A stretch of 64,000 bases of DNA from Bagarius yarrelli (GCA_005784505.1 VCAZ01000003.1:6327510-6391509); one strand, 5' to 3'. Shown: positions 12,857-24,262, numbered from the stretch's first letter. The notes: a model not told the origin generated them from the sequence alone. Made by a program: numbers and translations.

Positions 12857-13797
12857 TACTGTATAATGTACTGTGTATGAGATGTCTTAGTTGCAGTCAT
12901 ATTGATTGTGCAGATTAAAGACAACAAGGACCACATGCCTTCAAGCTGTTCCCAAGAAAACACGCAGTGACAAGGGCGCCTCTTCACGTTCCAATTTCTT
13001 TCCCAAATATTAACTCATTAATCACAGCAGCTGTCTATGTTACATTTTAATTTTGCCCCAAACCCACTCCCTACCCCACTGTCCTTCTCTTCAATATACA
13101 CCTTGATTGCATTTCAGCATTTTCATCACACTGTGACTTTCCTAGTCCTTTCTCACTCTTTCCCTCATTCTTCCCTCATGACTTGTCACCTTGCACTGTC
13201 TCTCCCTTCACTCATTTAAAAACGAGCCAAAAACCTTTTTACCTGTAGGTTTTGTGCATTTATCCATTTAAATGCAAATACGCCAGCCATTGCAATATCC
13301 GTAGTCTTTCTGTTTCAATCAAAACATATAAACGAAAGAATGGGGATAAAAGTGTAGGGCATGAAGCGAAAACAAGGACAGAGACAGGGCAACACAGGCC
13401 ACAGGATTGCACCAAATGATGCTACCGCTTCCCAGCTTGATTTCCGTTGTCATTCTTAGTTACTCTTATTCTGTCACTTGCACTTTTTTTTCTTTGGTCC
13501 CACTCTATCCATCCTATCTGGCACTCCTTTTCCTGTTTTATAGACATGTTCTCCTAATTCTGATAGGTTGTGTGAGTGCAGCAAAAAGACAGCCTTGAAT
13601 GTAACAGATTGTGGTCTACTCACTAGCAGTACCGAGGCAACGCCGAGTAAACGTTTCCACTATGACACTTCAGTGTCCTTTAAGACAAGCCTCTCAAAAT
13701 CACTTGCACTTGTCTCCCATTGAGTGCTAGTCTCTCACAGGGCAAAGAGAGAAAATAAGGGTTTGTGAGATTGGATCAATGAGAGCAAGCCTCTTAC

Positions 13798-13841
13798 CTG
13801 TCACTCTCATCCCAGGAAATGCATGTTTGGTTGGTTGTGCC
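13798..13841 (-). CDS. adgrb1: adgrb1 coding exon (44 bp): pre-GPS segment
   Basis: A short exon, phase 0 to phase 2, acceptor TGCACAG and donor GTAAGAG. It encodes GTTNQTCISWDESD and the first two bases of a serine codon. It matches GTTNQTCILWDETD of BAI1, including the NQT glycosylation sequon and the first of the GPS cysteines. Confidence 0.92.
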
Positions 13842-15903
13842 CTGTGCAAACAAAAAAAAAAAGAGACAGTTGTTAATTTGTGTCACTGAACCAAACCTAA
13901 ATGTCTTATCTTTAATTTTCTGTGCTTTTTAGACTTGTATATCATCAGTGGAAAAAAACAACATCAAATATTAAATATTAGCTGCAAATTATAAGGGTGA
14001 AATATTTTAGCAATATTGGCAACAGACATCATCATCATCATCAGAATATCAGCATGATGCATAAAAAAATTATTAGAGAGTAGGTGACATTTTTGACAAA
14101 ATAAGCCCTGCTTACTTTATGATGCTAGGTTACAATCTGTGCATTAACCTAAGACATTTTTGGCAAACTTGGTATGACTTATTCCTGACTAGCTTTCATC
14201 TATAAGTCAATTATATAGCCATATATTTAGTATTAAAGGGACTTGACCATCATTTTTGAACATTTTTTAAATTTCAGATTTAGTTTACATCATTTAACAG
14301 ACACACTTATCCAGAGTGATGTACAAAAGTGCTTATAGTCTCATTATTAAACAGATCAATACTGGTACACTAAATCGCAAACCTTTTTTTAGACTTTAAA
14401 TGGCAAGTGCCAGGTATTTCAGTCGTTTTTTGAAGCCAGTGATATCAGAAAGTTCATTTCACTATCTTGGTGCCAGAACAGAGAACAGTCCTGAGGCAGA
14501 CCTGCATTGCGTCTTAGAGGATGGTGAGACCAATCAAGCGGTGCTTGTATAGCTGATGGAGCGCAGTGCAATGTGAGGAGTGATGAGTGCTTTAAGATAA
14601 GAGGGTGCTGCACTGTTTTTAGCTTTGTAGACAGAGCAACAGAGCTTTAAATCTGATGTGTGCAGTTACTGGAAGCCAGCAGAGGGAGCGCAGCAGTGGG
14701 TTGTGAACTTTATGGAAGGTTAAAGTCTTAGTTTCACTCCTTCAGTAACCTCCACATACCTGGGGAGTCTTTCACCAGATGACTGTGGGGGTTTTAAAAT
14801 GAGCCTTAAGATGATTTGTTAGTTTAAGCACTAATATTAAGTCTGGGGTGTAGTTAGCATTCCAGGTGTAAAGTCATCGGTAAAGAACACGCAGGTTTTT
14901 CCCACTCCAACATAACAAATTGTGTCTTCATGGAGAGTGGGGTGGAACAGTATTTTGGTTGGAGTTTTAGTAAGGTTAAATCTTAATGTTACTGCATATG
15001 GAGTCAAGTTTTTGCTTATCTTTCCTGTGACATCAGTTTTGGGAAGTCACACTCTTGTTTGTGTTGCTAGATGTCCATAAACTTTTGGTTATTACTAAAT
15101 AGTAGCATTTGGTCTGTCTGCTAATGATCTTACTAGCAGTACTAGTAATTAATTAATATAAAGAGCAAACATCTGCTTATAGGAAATATAGACACTCTAA
15201 ATGCGGCTTAGCCATTCCAATAAATGCACCTGTTCTGTTTGTGTACAAATGGAAAATAAACCTTTGGAATCTTGAAACCAGTGGACTGACACTAACTGTA
15301 TCGTTATTAATATCATACATGAGTAGAAATGTGACTTAGGAACACAATTTAGCAGTTAGGAGATGTTATGGGTTAAATGTGAGAAAAAATGTAACTCGCT
15401 AGGCTATATAGCTGAAGCATATCAAACGCCAAAAAAAGAGAATTATTTTCATTTGTTTGAAAAGAAAAAAACGAATGAAGTAAATTCAGAAGCAAAATTG
15501 CTTATTTGTTTTTCTGTTCCTTTAGGCTACACCTTACTTGTGTTTAAAGAAATTAATGATCTAATACATTTTGTATTTACGCTTCTGGCAAGCGGTCAGG
15601 CAAAGAAAACTATTAAAACCAAACAGGAAAATGCTTTTTTCTTTAAATTGTACTTGTGAATGAAATAACTGACCAACCATCTTATTGTTTTAGTTTTTTT
15701 TGTGAAAGCTCTAAATAAAAATAATATTATTATAGTTACTGTTATATATATTATTATTATGACAATGCCGAAGCTGATGATGATGATTATTACAATGATG
15801 ATCAAGATGATGATGATGATTATAGTTAAAAATTTGTGCACTATGCACGTTCTTATTCTGTGTGCATTTGATCTGATTGAGTTCAGAGGTCAAAGTGTCT
15901 TAC
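13842..15903. other. adgrb1: 2.1-kb intron within the GAIN region
   Basis: Holds a dispersed repeat at about 14280-14715, a possible MITE end near 15065-15095, and an imperfect trinucleotide tract (ATT/ATG) at 15725-15830. No exon seen. Confidence 0.55.
14280..14715. repeat. dispersed teleost repeat
   Basis: Blocks such as CAGAGAACAGTCCTGAGGCA, GCACTGTTTTTAGCTTTGTAG and GGAAGCCAGCAGAGGGAGCGC belong to a repeat I recognise as common in fish genomes, class unknown to me. It begins with a piece similar to the inverted SINE tail (CACTTATCCAGAGTGATGTAC). Confidence 0.4.
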
Positions 15904-16006
15904 GTTGTAAAGGTGTGAGAACTCAATCTCCACTGGGGCAGAAAGAGAAATGGGAGTGGGTTTGATCGTCACAGAGATCACCTTGGAGTTCAACACGGTG
16001 CTGTTT
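15904..16006 (-). CDS. adgrb1: adgrb1 coding exon: GAIN domain
   Basis: A 103-bp exon entering in phase 2 and leaving in phase 0, acceptor TTACAG and donor GTAAGA. It encodes NSTVLNSKVISVTIKPTPIS then LSAPVEIEFSHLYN. The NSTVLNSKVISVT motif includes a potential N-glycosylation site (NST). The end matches the EIEFAHMYN junction of BAI1. Confidence 0.93.
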
Positions 16007-16166
16007 CTGTAAAGACAAAAAGTGAAAGAAAATGCGAAGGAGACAAAGGAGAGACAGATTAGTACTATTTCCTAAGTAGTTTGACACATAGGAATATATA
16101 TTAAACTTTATCTATGTAGAACACAACTTCCCCAAATATCCTAACTTCCTTTCATTTCAATGGAAA

Positions 16167-16168
<2 letters not shown>

Positions 16169-16207
<39 letters not shown>
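16169..16207. repeat. (CA)n microsatellite
   Basis: About 19 uninterrupted CA units in the intron between the two GAIN exons at 15904 and 16592. Confidence 0.95.
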
Positions 16208-16209
<2 letters not shown>

Positions 16210-16591
16210 GTACATAGTACATAATCAGTCAGGATAAGTGTTTCTGTCAGCTGATGTCTCATCACATTTAGAATCATAACAAAAGAGATATCTGGTAAAA
16301 ACTTCGACGTGCAAGGGTAGGATAAAGACAACATAACATGCAAATTAATTAGTAAAAAAAGGACTATACAATAACACAACATCAGCCCTATTTCTTCCTT
16401 CCCAGCTATTAACCTTGAAGTACTTTTCATGTGATTGTGTATTACGTATAAAACCATACTGAATTATTTAATAACCCACAGACTGCAATCAGTTCCTGCT
16501 CACTGAATTTTAGCTTGGATTAGACGAGGCATAAAAAAACCAAACAAAGTTGCATAATTTAAGAGAAAATGACAATGACATAGCAGCTTAC

Positions 16592-16667
16592 CTCTGAAGA
16601 GACAGAATACTGCCAAGGTTTCGGTAGAGGACAATGCCGGTTACGAATGCTGAAGCCTCATCTTCAG
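16592..16667 (-). CDS. adgrb1: adgrb1 coding exon: GAIN domain
   Basis: A 76-bp exon, phase 1 to phase 2, acceptor TTGCAG and donor GTAAGC. It encodes [20 protein letters not shown] then ILSLQ, matching the [23 protein letters not shown] beta strands in BAI1. The split arginine codon is completed by the next exon. Confidence 0.92.
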
Positions 16668-16734
16668 CTGCAACACACACACACAGTATGTACAGAAAAA
16701 TAACTTAAGTGGCAATGACTTAGAGCAGGTAGTA

Positions 16735-17170
16735 TAGGCATTTCACAGCTCCCATGATTTGTTGACACCTCACCAGCACACCTATAACTGTGTCTTCAAC
16801 AAACTGTAGCCACAAAGTGGTAGATGTCTCTATATACCCCTGTGCACAAAGCTTCCAAGCTCCACAAAGACATTGTGTGTTAGGGTTTGCAAGGAAGAAC
16901 TTGAGTCCAAATAGCCAAACATCACTAACAACTTAAGGAATCAAATAAAACACCCATGACACACCAGACCTCCATTCCCAACATTTATATCTGATCTCAT
17001 TTATATCTGATCTGTGTGGCTGTATGAGCAAAACCCCTTAAAGATCCAGTGAAAAGACGTTTTAAGATGTGTGAAAGTTATTAGAGGTGTAGGAGTGAGA
17101 CTAAATCTGTGGTAAGATGTTCAAAAATACATTTGTCTGTGATGATCAGGTGTTCCAATTGATGTTTTAA
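16735..17170. mobile_element. Tc1/mariner-like MITE, right part, degraded
   Basis: Ordered blocks: GGTAGATGTCTCTATATACC, GCACAAAGCTTCCAAGCTCC, GAACTTGAGTCCAAATAGCC, CACCAGACCTCCATTCCC, and an end with GATCAGGTGTTCC. This is the usual right half of the teleost Tc1-like family seen elsewhere in the window. A LINE fragment begins directly after it. Confidence 0.6.
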
Positions 17171-17173
17171 TGT

Positions 17174-17425
17174 TCAGGTTCTTCGGGAGTAATAAGGCTG
17201 GACAGGATGAGAAATGAGCACATCAGAGGGTTAGGCGTTTCAGGGACAAAGTTAGAAAAGGCAGATTAAGATGGTTAGGACGTGTGCAGAGGAGGGACAG
17301 TGGAAATATTGGTAGGAGTATGTTAGATGTAAAGCTGTCAGGCAGAAGGCAAAGGGGAATGAGGACATAAAGTTAGTGGGTGTGTGTGAAGAGGATTCAG
17401 AGGATAGAGCCAGGTCAGTGGTTCA
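17174..17425 (+). mobile_element. non-LTR retroposon (LINE) 3' fragment
   Basis: Similar to the 3' coding part of the element at 38045-40790: GGGAGTAATAAGGCTGGACAG, AGATGGTTAGGACGTGTGCAG and GTCAGGCAGAAGGCAAAGGG match its RT-end region around 40470-40710. It is 5'-truncated with several frame breaks. Confidence 0.75.
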
Positions 17426-18814
17426 CAAGACAGGTTTGTGGAGGGTGCAGAGTTATAATAAGCCAGCAGAAGGGCTAGTGTGAATTCAGCAGATGCACCA
17501 ACATTTCAAAACAGATTTTATTTTATTTCTAGACATTTTTTTAACTGCAAAGGAAAGGCCTGGCAACAAACATTTGGGAACCATTTGGGCTAGGTGGAGG
17601 AAGATCATTTATTATTGCAACCCCTGGAAGGACCAGCCAAGAGGAGGAGACAAAAAAGAAGAAGACGAAGAAGAAGAGGTCAGATGCCCCAATATGTTTG
17701 CCCACATACTGTAAATGTCCATGGTGCCCTATGACAGATTGACATCCCACCCAGGGTGAATTTCCACATTACACATTATTCTCAGTATGGACTATAGATC
17801 CAACATGATCACACTAAAATAAATCAGTTAATACATAAAGCCAGTTGTCCTAAATGCTTTATTTAAGATTTCTGTAAGAAGAAAAAGAAAAAAAATGTTT
17901 CAGAGCCTATACAACTAAATACACTTGTCATTCACGGTGACACACTGACTCCTAATAATCCAGACACACTTTCACACTGGCTTCAACGATAGCACATATT
18001 AGCATATTAGTTCTAAAATGTAGACACTATGTTAAATCTCTGAGAAAAAGGCAAACAAATGAAGCGTGGGAAAACATGTGCCTTGTTGTGGACACGCTTC
18101 ACAGCTGGAAAGGAAGAGGTAGAACTGGACAGGGCCCAGGTCTTGAATACATGCAAACACAAACACACTCACAGTGTGTAGCTGGCAGACACTGAGAGAG
18201 CGAGTAGGTTAGAGGGGAGAGAGAGAGAGAGAAAGAAAGACTGGCAGCCAGGCAGTGTGTGTGTACAGACGACAACTCTGGGGTTGCAGCTGATTCTATG
18301 GAGGGACAGAGAGGCGAAAGAGCTGCTTTTCTCCCTAGTGATAGTTTTGTGTCTATCTGCCACTACTCTCTACGGTATCTGTCAGTACAAAACAGCTACA
18401 GTCGCAATAAAAGTAAAGTTATGGAGAAAATAACCTCCAAGCTTTCAAAGATCTCAAAGTTTATTTCATATAAGTGCCACTCTCAGCATGCCTCAAACTT
18501 GACTCGTTATCAATCTGCTCCGAGTGTTATGGAAACGGATTCCCTAGTGGGAGGGGAAATTAGGCCTAATTGCTCTTGATTGGCTCCTGTTGACTCCTGA
18601 TTAAGCAGCAACTGCCCTATTAGCATAGTCACAGGGGAGGGAGCTTCTCTAATGATGCATATGTTTGGACAAACAGATCAGCCCATTGCTTCCCCTAAAC
18701 AAAAGTAAAAGAAAGGGTTTTTATTGATGGACCTCTCTTTGTTTTCATCTATAGATACTGTACTAATCTAATGTAAAAATGTAAATGTCTTCATCTGTCA
18801 CATCTACTCTACAG

Positions 18815-19140
18815 CGTAGTGAAAATTATTTCTTCGCATCTCCTATCTTAGAGGTTTGGGGTCAGGCTGGTGGCGGGTTTTGGGCAAAGGTTTTCCTGGT
18901 CTTTCAATCAACAATTTAGCGCCTTAACCATTTAAGCCACCAATGCCCTAAATTTAATGTCACCAGCACAGTAAAATTTGATTCTTCGCTTATCCCATCT
19001 TAGAAAGTTGGGGTCAGAGCGCAGCGTCAGCTATGATACAGTGCTTCTGTAGGAGGAAGGGTTGAAGGTCTTGCTCAAGGACCCAACAGGGGCAGATTGG
19101 TGGCAGGGCTTAAACCTAGGTCTACAGATTTCCAGTGTGG
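18815..19140. repeat. two adjacent SINE-like repeat copies
   Basis: The first copy (18815-18955) has TTCTTCGCATCTCCTATCTTAG and a GTCAGGC block; the second (18958-19140) has GATTCTTCGCTTATCCCATC, GGGGTCAGAGCGCAGCGTCAG and CTATGATACAG. Both belong with 12045-12150. Confidence 0.5.
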
Positions 19141-19374
19141 CCTGATCAGGGTCCTAAACTGACCTGTATGCGCAAAATAACATATTCTAGATCTCACACA
19201 GGGTCCTGTCATCATGGCAGCATTTATCCGTTAGCTGCTTACATGTATAAAGTGATGTACAACAGATGACAGTGAATCTATAAGCAGACGTTGAGAAGAA
19301 AGAGGATGAGGAGAGAAAGGGCTAAATTTTTAACAATCGCATGTTGTGGAGTAGTGATTGCTAATTCGGTATGG

Positions 19375-19377
<3 letters not shown>

Positions 19378-19406
<29 letters not shown>
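19378..19406. repeat. (GT)n microsatellite
   Basis: Fourteen GT units in the GAIN-region intron, on the plus strand. Confidence 0.9.
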
Positions 19407-19409
<3 letters not shown>

Positions 19410-19579
19410 AAACATCTTGAAACCTGTTTTTTTGAGCTCCTCCCAAGATTTTAACTTACGTATGCAAATAACAAAAAATTAGACTTATGTATTAAGACCT
19501 TAGAGTACTGTAGCTTTCATTTAAGCATAAGTGTGTGTTGTGTGAGTGTTGTGTGATAGAAACGGAACAGGGTACTCAC

Positions 19580-19723
19580 CTGGATTACCAGAGGAAACGA
19601 TGCTCTTTGAAATGGTGACTTTATCCTCAGAATTGCGAGCCCAGTCCTCCATGCCCATCCAGCCTTTTTTGGGAAAGCTAATATCAGCGATGCCTGTAAC
19701 AGGTCTCTTGTGAAGGCTTAGCA
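19580..19723 (-). CDS. adgrb1: adgrb1 coding exon: GAIN domain
   Basis: A 144-bp, phase 1-1 exon, acceptor CCACAG and donor GTGAGT. It encodes VLSLHKRPVTGIADISFPKK, then GWMGMEDWARNSEDKVTISK and SIVSSGNP. It matches the DISFPMKGWR...DWA...EDRVTVSKS block of BAI1. The MEDWARNSED wording is closer to BAI3, but the surrounding exons are BAI1-like. Confidence 0.93.
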
Positions 19724-20380
19724 CTGTGGGAAAACACACAGACAGCCATTAGAACTAAAATTAACAAGCACAGTGCTTCATGCACACATGTCCTCATATA
19801 GTCTACAGAGATTTAGCGCAACAGAATACACAAAAATGTTTATTTGTGTTTGCGTTTAGCCGTTGGAGAAAGAAACCATGTGCCTAGGGACAGATGACCT
19901 CTCCATAGCTGGACATGCATCTCTGACAGGTGATGGTAAAGAACTGCTCTCAGCTCCCATTCCCCCACCTGCTTCTCTCCAATCTGCCATATTTGGTCCC
20001 CCTGAGCTTTCTAGTGAGAAACAGCTCATCTCCTGCCTGTCTCTGCCAGTTTCTGTGTATGAGTAATGCACATCTCCCATGTGGGCCTTGTGCTGTGGAA
20101 CTGTGGGTGGATCACAGTAGGATACAAGTGCCCTTTAAATGCCCACAGCTACAAAAGCTGGGTAAATGTACATACACCTGCTTTTCCCAGAAGATGTGTT
20201 AAGTATCTCACGGGAATGTTTCCTGCACACTGAGGATTTGCTTAAACACTGTGTTCATGACATTTTTGGCAACTTTAGGAGCATATGTGCCAGAATCAAA
20301 ATTGCATTAACTTTAGATGTAGATTAACTTTCGAATGCCACGGCGACTAATTTTAGAGACAGCTGATCATAATAACTAAC

Positions 20381-20489
20381 CAAGGTTGTCGGTGACCTCG
20401 TAATTATCCTGAAAATCCTTCATTCGGAGGCTGATGACATCAACAAAATCCTCCACCAGACGAAAGAGCTCCTTAACGTTAGGACCTAG
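20381..20489 (-). CDS. adgrb1: adgrb1 coding exon: GAIN domain
   Basis: A 109-bp exon, phase 0 to phase 1, acceptor TTTCAG and donor GTTAGT. It encodes [20 protein letters not shown] then LRMKDFQDNYEVTDNL. This corresponds to the [20 protein letters not shown] segment of mammalian BAI1, with the VTDNL motif at the exon end. Confidence 0.94.
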
Positions 20490-21181
20490 CTGAAAGATAA
20501 AAATACCAAAAAAAAAGGATAAACCAATCCAAGAGTGTAAAATAAACCTTTGAGTGGTAAACCTTTTGTGGACAAGTGATGACAGGATTGTTCATATAAA
20601 GGCAGAGAATTCCCAAAGGGTTCACTTTAAATGTTCATTCCATCAAACACCCGCCCTTGTTAATCATAAATACCATTAGGCATATAGAGTCCAAAGCTAT
20701 ACATCAATTTTTTTCTGTCAGTTGGTGCTATAAGCATATGGATTAATGGTGGTGATGCAGACTAAAAGTTTTATAACTAACAGAAAAGTGAGAATAGTCA
20801 TCTCTTGTACTGCTGCTACATTACACACTCCTCTTCCAGACCCACAGCTGACTGAGTCATACCTGCTGTACTCCAATTTCTCTCTCTATTTTCTCCATTA
20901 TCTCTCACACACACACACTTTCTCCTTCTCGCTGACATTTAAAAACGTGTACCAGAACAAAAGTTTAATAAGTGATAAGTCCAATCTTCAGAAACTTAAT
21001 GTAATAATGCATTAGTAGTAAAGTCCAAGCTAAGTAATGGCTTTCACAAAGGCCATTTATGGTTAAATTCCAACTCTAATACCAAATTTATATTAAAACT
21101 CAAAAACCATGTCTCCTTTAAATACTTTTAATGACTAGGGGGTATAAAAGGGTTACACATTTTAAATCAAAGCTACTGTAC

Positions 21182-21298
21182 TGAAGCCAAATGTGTTAGT
21201 TTTTTTTTTAATAATAGGTGCTAGTGTATGTATTGTATGCTACACTACCATCTTTGCTATTGCATTGCCACATTAAAGTTTTACATGAGCTTTTATTT
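21182..21298 (+). repeat. 117-bp block duplicated at 22428-22540 (likely source copy)
   Basis: Runs from TGAAGCCAAATGTGTTAGTT to CATGAGCTTTTATTT in the intron between exons 20381-20489 and 21615-21683. It is almost identical to the block in the next intron but two, differing by a T-run length change, a GG-to-AT-type change after AATAATA and one C/T change. It is not flanked by direct repeats here, so it looks like the template. Confidence 0.85.
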
Positions 21299-21614
21299 CG
21301 AAAGACCAAAATCACATTTATATTTTAGCATGTGGTTTATTTTTAGTGAACATTATTTAATTTGGTATGGTATGGCCTCGGTCTAAATAAGCTAATAATA
21401 AGCTAATAAGCTAACGTTATGTCCTGATACGGAAAAAAACCCCTAAAATAATGTGTAAGAGTTAACACTCCTCTGCTTTCTTTGTCCCACCTCTGCTTTT
21501 TCAATACATTATTCCTTCTTGGATATTACTTTAAAGTTAAACACGCAAATGAATCACGAATCATGTGTTTTTTTTTTTTTTGGCTATTAATACTAACATG
21601 TAGGAGGAACTCAC

Positions 21615-21683
21615 CAGCTGTGCTTCTTCCCATCGGTCTCTGTTCTCTTCCATCAGCAGGTTACTAACTGACTGAACAAAATT
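21615..21683 (-). CDS. adgrb1: adgrb1 coding exon: GAIN domain
   Basis: A 69-bp, phase 0-0 exon, acceptor CTGCAG and donor GTGAGT, 23 codons. The encoded segment NFVQSVSNLLMEENRDRWEE ends with AQL and aligns with the NFVQ...SNLL.EENRDKWEEAQL helix of BAI1. Confidence 0.93.
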
Positions 21684-21794
21684 CTGCAGAGCAAACAAGT
21701 GCACAATATGGCTTCATAAAGTCTAACAGCATAGTAGAGGATTCTGTTCTGTCTCTCAGTGTCTTTTATTAATTGAATATTGTGCTGCACTAAC

Positions 21795-21989
21795 CCTCAT
21801 GTCAGCACTACTGGGGCTGTAGTAGGACCTCCTAAATATCTCCGTCATGTTCCTCAGAATATCGATTATAGCCAGCAGGTCTCCACTGTAGCTGGTCCCC
21901 TCACTGGAAGTCACTCTCAGTTTGTTTATTACTTCTGAAACACCATCTCCAACAAGTCCTCTCTGTGCCTTTGACAGGTGGTCACGGGT
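21795..21989 (-). CDS. adgrb1: adgrb1 coding exon: start of GAIN domain
   Basis: A 195-bp, phase 0-0 exon, 65 codons, acceptor TTTTAG and donor GTTAGT. It encodes TRDHLSKAQRGLVGDGVSEV, then a region with GTSYSGDLLAIIDILRNMTE and RRSYYSPSSADMR. These helices are the N-terminal part of the GAIN domain in BAI1. The intron before it is only 82 bp. Confidence 0.94.
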
Positions 21990-22071
21990 CTAAAAAAACG
22001 TTTAAAAAATGCTCGTCAGATTTCTCAAAACTGAAATGTTTTAATCAGTGTTTTGTCATCAGAGTGCCCAC

Positions 22072-22178
22072 CAGTGTTTGGATGCTGCGGTAGTCGTTAG
22101 AGATGCATTTCATATAAGAAGGGCTTTCCCAGTAGGCAATGCCCTCTTCATCCAGAGAGCAGCGACGAAATATAGTTC
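22072..22178 (-). CDS. adgrb1: adgrb1 coding exon: hormone-receptor domain, second part
   Basis: A 107-bp exon entering in phase 1 and leaving in phase 0. It encodes TIFRRCSLDEEGIAYWESPS then YMKCISNDYRSIQTL, matching the RRCxLDEEGIAYWE block and DYRxIQ junction of BAI1. The acceptor is good (CTTCAG). The donor, CTG followed by GTGGGC, is weak, and is chosen because the next exon must enter in phase 0 with TRDHLSKAQR. Confidence 0.9.
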
Positions 22179-23628
22179 CTGAAGAAGGGGAAATAGACAG
22201 TGTCTCTAAATCCAGTTTCTTAATATCATATCATAAGATCTTATATGTACATTTTCATAGACATAACCATAATTGTTTCCCCATTTATTCATCCATCCAA
22301 TTATTTTTTATACAATTTGTCCTGCACAGAGTCTAGGTATCCTAATACCTGGGAAGCCAAATAGAAACTCCTTCCTAAATTAACAAGCAAACTTAATTTT
22401 ATGTCACAAACCTGTCATTAGGTTTGCAGAAGCCAAATGTGTTAGTTTTTTTTTAATAATATGTGCTAGTGTATGTATTGTATGCTACACTACCATCTTT
22501 GCTATTGCATTGCTACATTAAAGTTTTACATGAGCTTTTATTTTATGTCACAAACCTGTCATTAGGTTTGTAGAAGTTTCTTTAAATGCATGGAATCCAC
22601 CGATATGACACACTCTTTCTTAGACTTTTATTGTTTATGAAGTAACTAATTAACAGACACTTGGCAAATTTTATAACCAGGTAACAAAAATATACAGTAA
22701 CATCTGGAGGAAGACATTTATGAAAGGAGTTACAAATGTGCTTTGTAGCAAAGTTACTAGAAGAAATGACTAATTCTAGGAGAACTTTCTTGGTAACATT
22801 ATAAGTAAATAAAATAAAATAAAAGCTTTTAAATAAATGCTTGGCTGGTAAAACAACTGTTTATTCCTGTATTATAAGCAACAAAAAGGCATTTGTTTCA
22901 TGCCCATTTAATAAAAATTAAACATATCTGCTTAACTGACCATTCAATCCAGGTGTGTTTTTTTAACTTCACAGATTTGGTATTATTCCCCATATAATAA
23001 CATCCACATTTCTTTTAATTTTTAATAAAAGTAATGCATTTAGGCACTAAACTAGTGTTGGGTGTTGGGGTTCTATCACCCCAACTATGGTTCTATGGTT
23101 GTGCCTCGGTTATGGAATACACATCATATGCTGCTTGAGATAAGAATGGCATTTACAAATTCATTTACAAATCATTTTTAGACCACACTTGTTCGATGGG
23201 ACTAATATCTCATTTTTATTACATTTCACCATGAATTATAGTCTGTCTTTAGAATGTTTATTTATCATTTCTTCTGGTTTTTAAATTTATGTTTTATTAT
23301 TTTTATTTTACGTGTCTAAGGTTTAATTTTTATCTACAGCACTTGTCAGGTCAGTCATGTGGCTGTTTTAAAATGTGCTTTATAAAAAAATAAACCTGAA
23401 CTATAACACACATGCTTGTATGGTCCTTTGGGTCCTTGTACAAAGATTCATAGTCATAGTGTTTGACCTTCTATTTTCTGTGATTAGCATTAATCTTGCT
23501 ACAAAAGGGAAAGCAAGATAATGATTTCCAAAGTCTGTGTTTTTAAATGTTAACTATTGAGATGTTGGTACTTCAGTAACATAAGCAGCCATGCACTCAT
23601 TTTTCATTGTCTCAGGTTGGTGTCTTAC
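22179..23628. other. adgrb1: 1.45-kb intron inside the hormone-receptor region
   Basis: Apart from the templated insertion it is AT-rich, with a probable LINE 3' tail at 23330-23400 (ending AATGTGCTTTATAAAAAAATA then AACCTGAAC). No exon or regulatory element was recognised. Confidence 0.55.
22397..22576 (+). repeat. templated insertion: copied block between 36-bp direct repeats
   Basis: The block at about 22428-22540 copies 21182-21298. It sits between two 36-bp direct repeats, 22397-22432 and 22541-22576, both reading TTTTATGTCACAAACCTGTC then ATTAGGTTTG(C/T)AGAAG with a single difference. Junctions share microhomology with the source (GAAGCC on the left, TTTTAT on the right). Confidence 0.85.
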
Positions 23629-23730
23629 CAGCAGCATTTGGTGGGCAACGTACAGCTGCTGTATCTCCAGCAGGAGTTCTCTTCCACACTACATTCGAAA
23701 AATTCTCCTCATCACAAATTTCATGGGGTT
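23629..23730 (-). CDS. adgrb1: adgrb1 coding exon: hormone-receptor domain, first part
   Basis: A 102-bp, phase 1-1 exon, acceptor CCACAG and donor GTAAGA. It encodes EPHEICDEENFSNVVWKRTP followed by AGDTAAVRCPPNAA. This is the start of the HormR domain of BAI proteins: the EPHEICDE motif, the VVWKRTPAGD block and a CPxNA motif. Only 96 bp of intron separates it from the TSR4-5 exon. Confidence 0.93.
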
Positions 23731-23826
23731 CTGTGGTAAATAAAAAAATATACTATTATAATATATGTATTTTATATATAAATACTACTACAGCTAAAAC
23801 ATTGACTGATATTACTGGCATTGTAC

Positions 23827-24156
23827 CTGGGCATCTCTTCTCATTGCAACTCTGTATTTCCACTCGGTCTCCTGGACATGGCTCCCCAGCAAAGAACGGT
23901 CCATAACACACTCTCTGCCTCTGCTGAGTCCCCCCACCACAAGTTTTAATACAGCTCGACCAGGAACTCCACTGTTGCCACTGCCCGTCCACAGGGCACT
24001 CCCTAAGGAAGCAGTCCCGCATTTGAAGCCACTCACCCTGGCATTCCGAGCCACCGTATGATGGGCCATTACACTCGCGTGTACGCTGCATGGTCCCATT
24101 TGAACATGAAACTGAGCAAGTGCTCCAACTGGACCACTCATTCCACACACCATCCA
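23827..24156 (-). CDS. adgrb1: adgrb1 coding exon: thrombospondin type-1 repeats 4 and 5
   Basis: A 330-bp, phase 1-1 exon encoding two consecutive TSRs, acceptor TTCCAG and donor GTACAA. TSR4 starts VDGVWNEWSSWSTCSVSCSN and contains RTRECNGPSYGGSECQG. TSR5 starts VDGQWQQWSSWSSCIKTCGG and ends CNEKRCPG. TSR5 keeps the CxxTCG fucosylation consensus; TSR4 has CSVSCS, lacking the final glycine. Two repeats in one exon, with no intron between them, contrasts with the one-exon-per-repeat layout of TSR1-3. Confidence 0.96.
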
Positions 24157-24195
24157 CTGGAAGGAGAAAAGAAATAATTAGGATTTCCCCAAAAA

Positions 24196-24262
24196 AAGGG
24201 AGAGAGAAAAAGAGAGAGAGAGAGCACAAAAGCATGAGAGAGAGAGAGAGAGAGAGAGAGAG
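24196..24262. repeat. (GA)n tract upstream of the TSR4-5 exon acceptor
   Basis: Plus-strand GA repeats with a short interruption, 40 to 106 nt 5' of the acceptor at 24156 on the transcribed strand, where they read as CU repeats. Confidence 0.9.

Larger units (their letters stand above)
9235..13797. other. adgrb1: 4.6-kb intron between the 44-bp exon and the GPS exon
   Basis: No exon recognised. Contains the GA tracts, a teleost dispersed repeat (10595-10945), a poorly recognised repeat-like GGGCCC-rich piece (10180-10360), a SINE-like relic (12045-12150) and a Tc1-like MITE (12465-12856). The remaining stretches show nothing identifiable. Confidence 0.6.
16668..19579. other. adgrb1: 2.9-kb intron within the GAIN region
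   Basis: Contains the MITE remnant, the LINE fragment, two SINE-like repeats (18815-19140), a GA-rich patch near 18215-18240 and a GT microsatellite (19378-19406). No exon was recognised. Confidence 0.6.
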
